From NCBI GenBank assembly GCA_021736785.1, contig JAIPFF010000021.1, positions 1-64,000 of the forward strand: DNA of 64,000 nt, written 5' to 3'. The position numbers and the translations under genes were made by a program. The stretch comes from Thiohalocapsa sp. (GTDB lineage Bacteria > Pseudomonadota > Gammaproteobacteria > Chromatiales > Chromatiaceae). This document shows positions 63,873-64,000 of the stretch, one piece after another. Position 1 is the stretch's first letter, and every line of letters begins with the position of its first letter. The notes beneath the pieces are model-generated. The model was not told the origin of the DNA and did no database searches. It saw nothing but the letters and a program-made list of their open reading frames with translations.

Positions 63873-64000
63873 TCAGGGCGCCCCGATAATACGACGCATC
63901 GCCTGCTGCACACGGTTCACCGGGACGGCGAAACCGATGCCGACATTGCCGCCGGCGGGGCCGATCAGCGCGGTATTGATGCCGACCACCTCGCCGGCCA
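63873..64000 (-). CDS. HtrA/Deg-type serine protease, C-terminal end (5' part outside window)
   Basis: The minus strand encodes GEVVGINTALIGPAGGNVGI, then GFAVPVNRVQQAMRRIIGAP and stop. This is the end of the trypsin-like domain of the DegP/DegQ family (the usual motif is N-T-A-I-x-S-P-x-G-G-N-x-G-I-G-F-A-I-P). A PDZ domain normally follows at once; here the protein ends about nine codons later. The catalytic part is outside the window. Confidence 0.88.
   Translation of the reverse strand, partial: AGEVVGINTALIGPAGGNVGIGFAVPVNRVQQAMRRIIGAP

Overview
The window is a GC-rich (roughly two-thirds G+C by eye) stretch of a gammaproteobacterial chromosome. The gene content points to the Chromatiales / Ectothiorhodospiraceae neighbourhood. 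The pointers are a HynS-Isp1-Isp2-HynL membrane [NiFe]-hydrogenase of the kind known from Thiocapsa, an Mrp-type Na+/H+ antiporter typical of halophiles and alkaliphiles, a split glycine decarboxylase (GcvPA + GcvPB), a TusE/DsrC-family sulfur relay protein, and an Aio-type arsenite oxidase. This lineage call is inference from gene content; no marker phylogeny was possible.

Layout. 1-8.1 kb is an arsenic/phosphate block. pstS (cut by the window edge), aioA and aioB lie on the minus strand, divergent from the plus-strand regulatory operon aioX-aioS-aioR. The shared intergenic region carries a textbook sigma-54 (-24/-12) promoter for aioBA, with GTGTTAC/GTAACAC elements upstream that are good candidates for AioR binding sites. 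8.1-15.4 kb is a ten-gene minus-strand Mrp operon with three MrpD/NuoN-like subunits, a stand-alone DUF4040 subunit and an 86-residue orphan. 16.1-19.5 kb is a tightly packed four-gene cassette of unknown function: a helical protein, a papain-like peptidase, a PLD-like protein and an EEP-family phosphodiesterase. 19.8-24.7 kb has a small secreted protein, a gene-poor lower-GC stretch, and a giant hybrid kinase with an NMT1/THI5-like periplasmic sensor. 24.7-29.0 kb is housekeeping: tRNA-Ser(CGA), sbcB, and rpsP-rimM-trmD-rplS. 29.1-31.6 kb encodes an alpha-E protein and a circularly permuted ATP-grasp enzyme.

32.2-38.6 kb is the hydrogenase region: an AT-rich leader with an FNR-like site, hynS, isp1, isp2, hynL and a new-looking Cys-rich small protein. 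38.7-46.7 kb holds single genes: an EEP lipoprotein, an internally deleted GGDEF protein, a CDF metal exporter, cytochrome b561, a methyltransferase and PEP carboxylase. 47.2-53.5 kb has a zinc-ribbon protein and then the glycine cleavage operon (gcvT, gcvH, gcvPA, tpx, gcvPB) under a tandem glycine riboswitch with its own promoter and a terminator-like platform. 53.7-58.2 kb has dgkA, the molybdenum cofactor genes moaB-moeA-moaD, a double-CheW protein and a cysteine-poor TusE homologue. 58.3-64 kb (minus) has a zinc metallopeptidase, a DEDDh exonuclease paired with a cNMP/CBS/DUF294 protein, an atypical P450, and the end of an HtrA-like protease without a PDZ domain.

How the genes may work together: AioX senses arsenite, AioS/AioR switch on sigma-54 transcription of aioBA, and moaB-moeA-moaD can help supply molybdopterin to AioA. 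PstS would supply high-affinity phosphate uptake, which helps when arsenate, a phosphate mimic, is the product. The hydrogenase, with its FNR-like site, and the Mrp complex link membrane electron transfer and ion gradients. The most novel-looking system is the 16.1-19.5 kb peptidase/PLD/EEP cassette; the Cys-rich protein after hynL is second.
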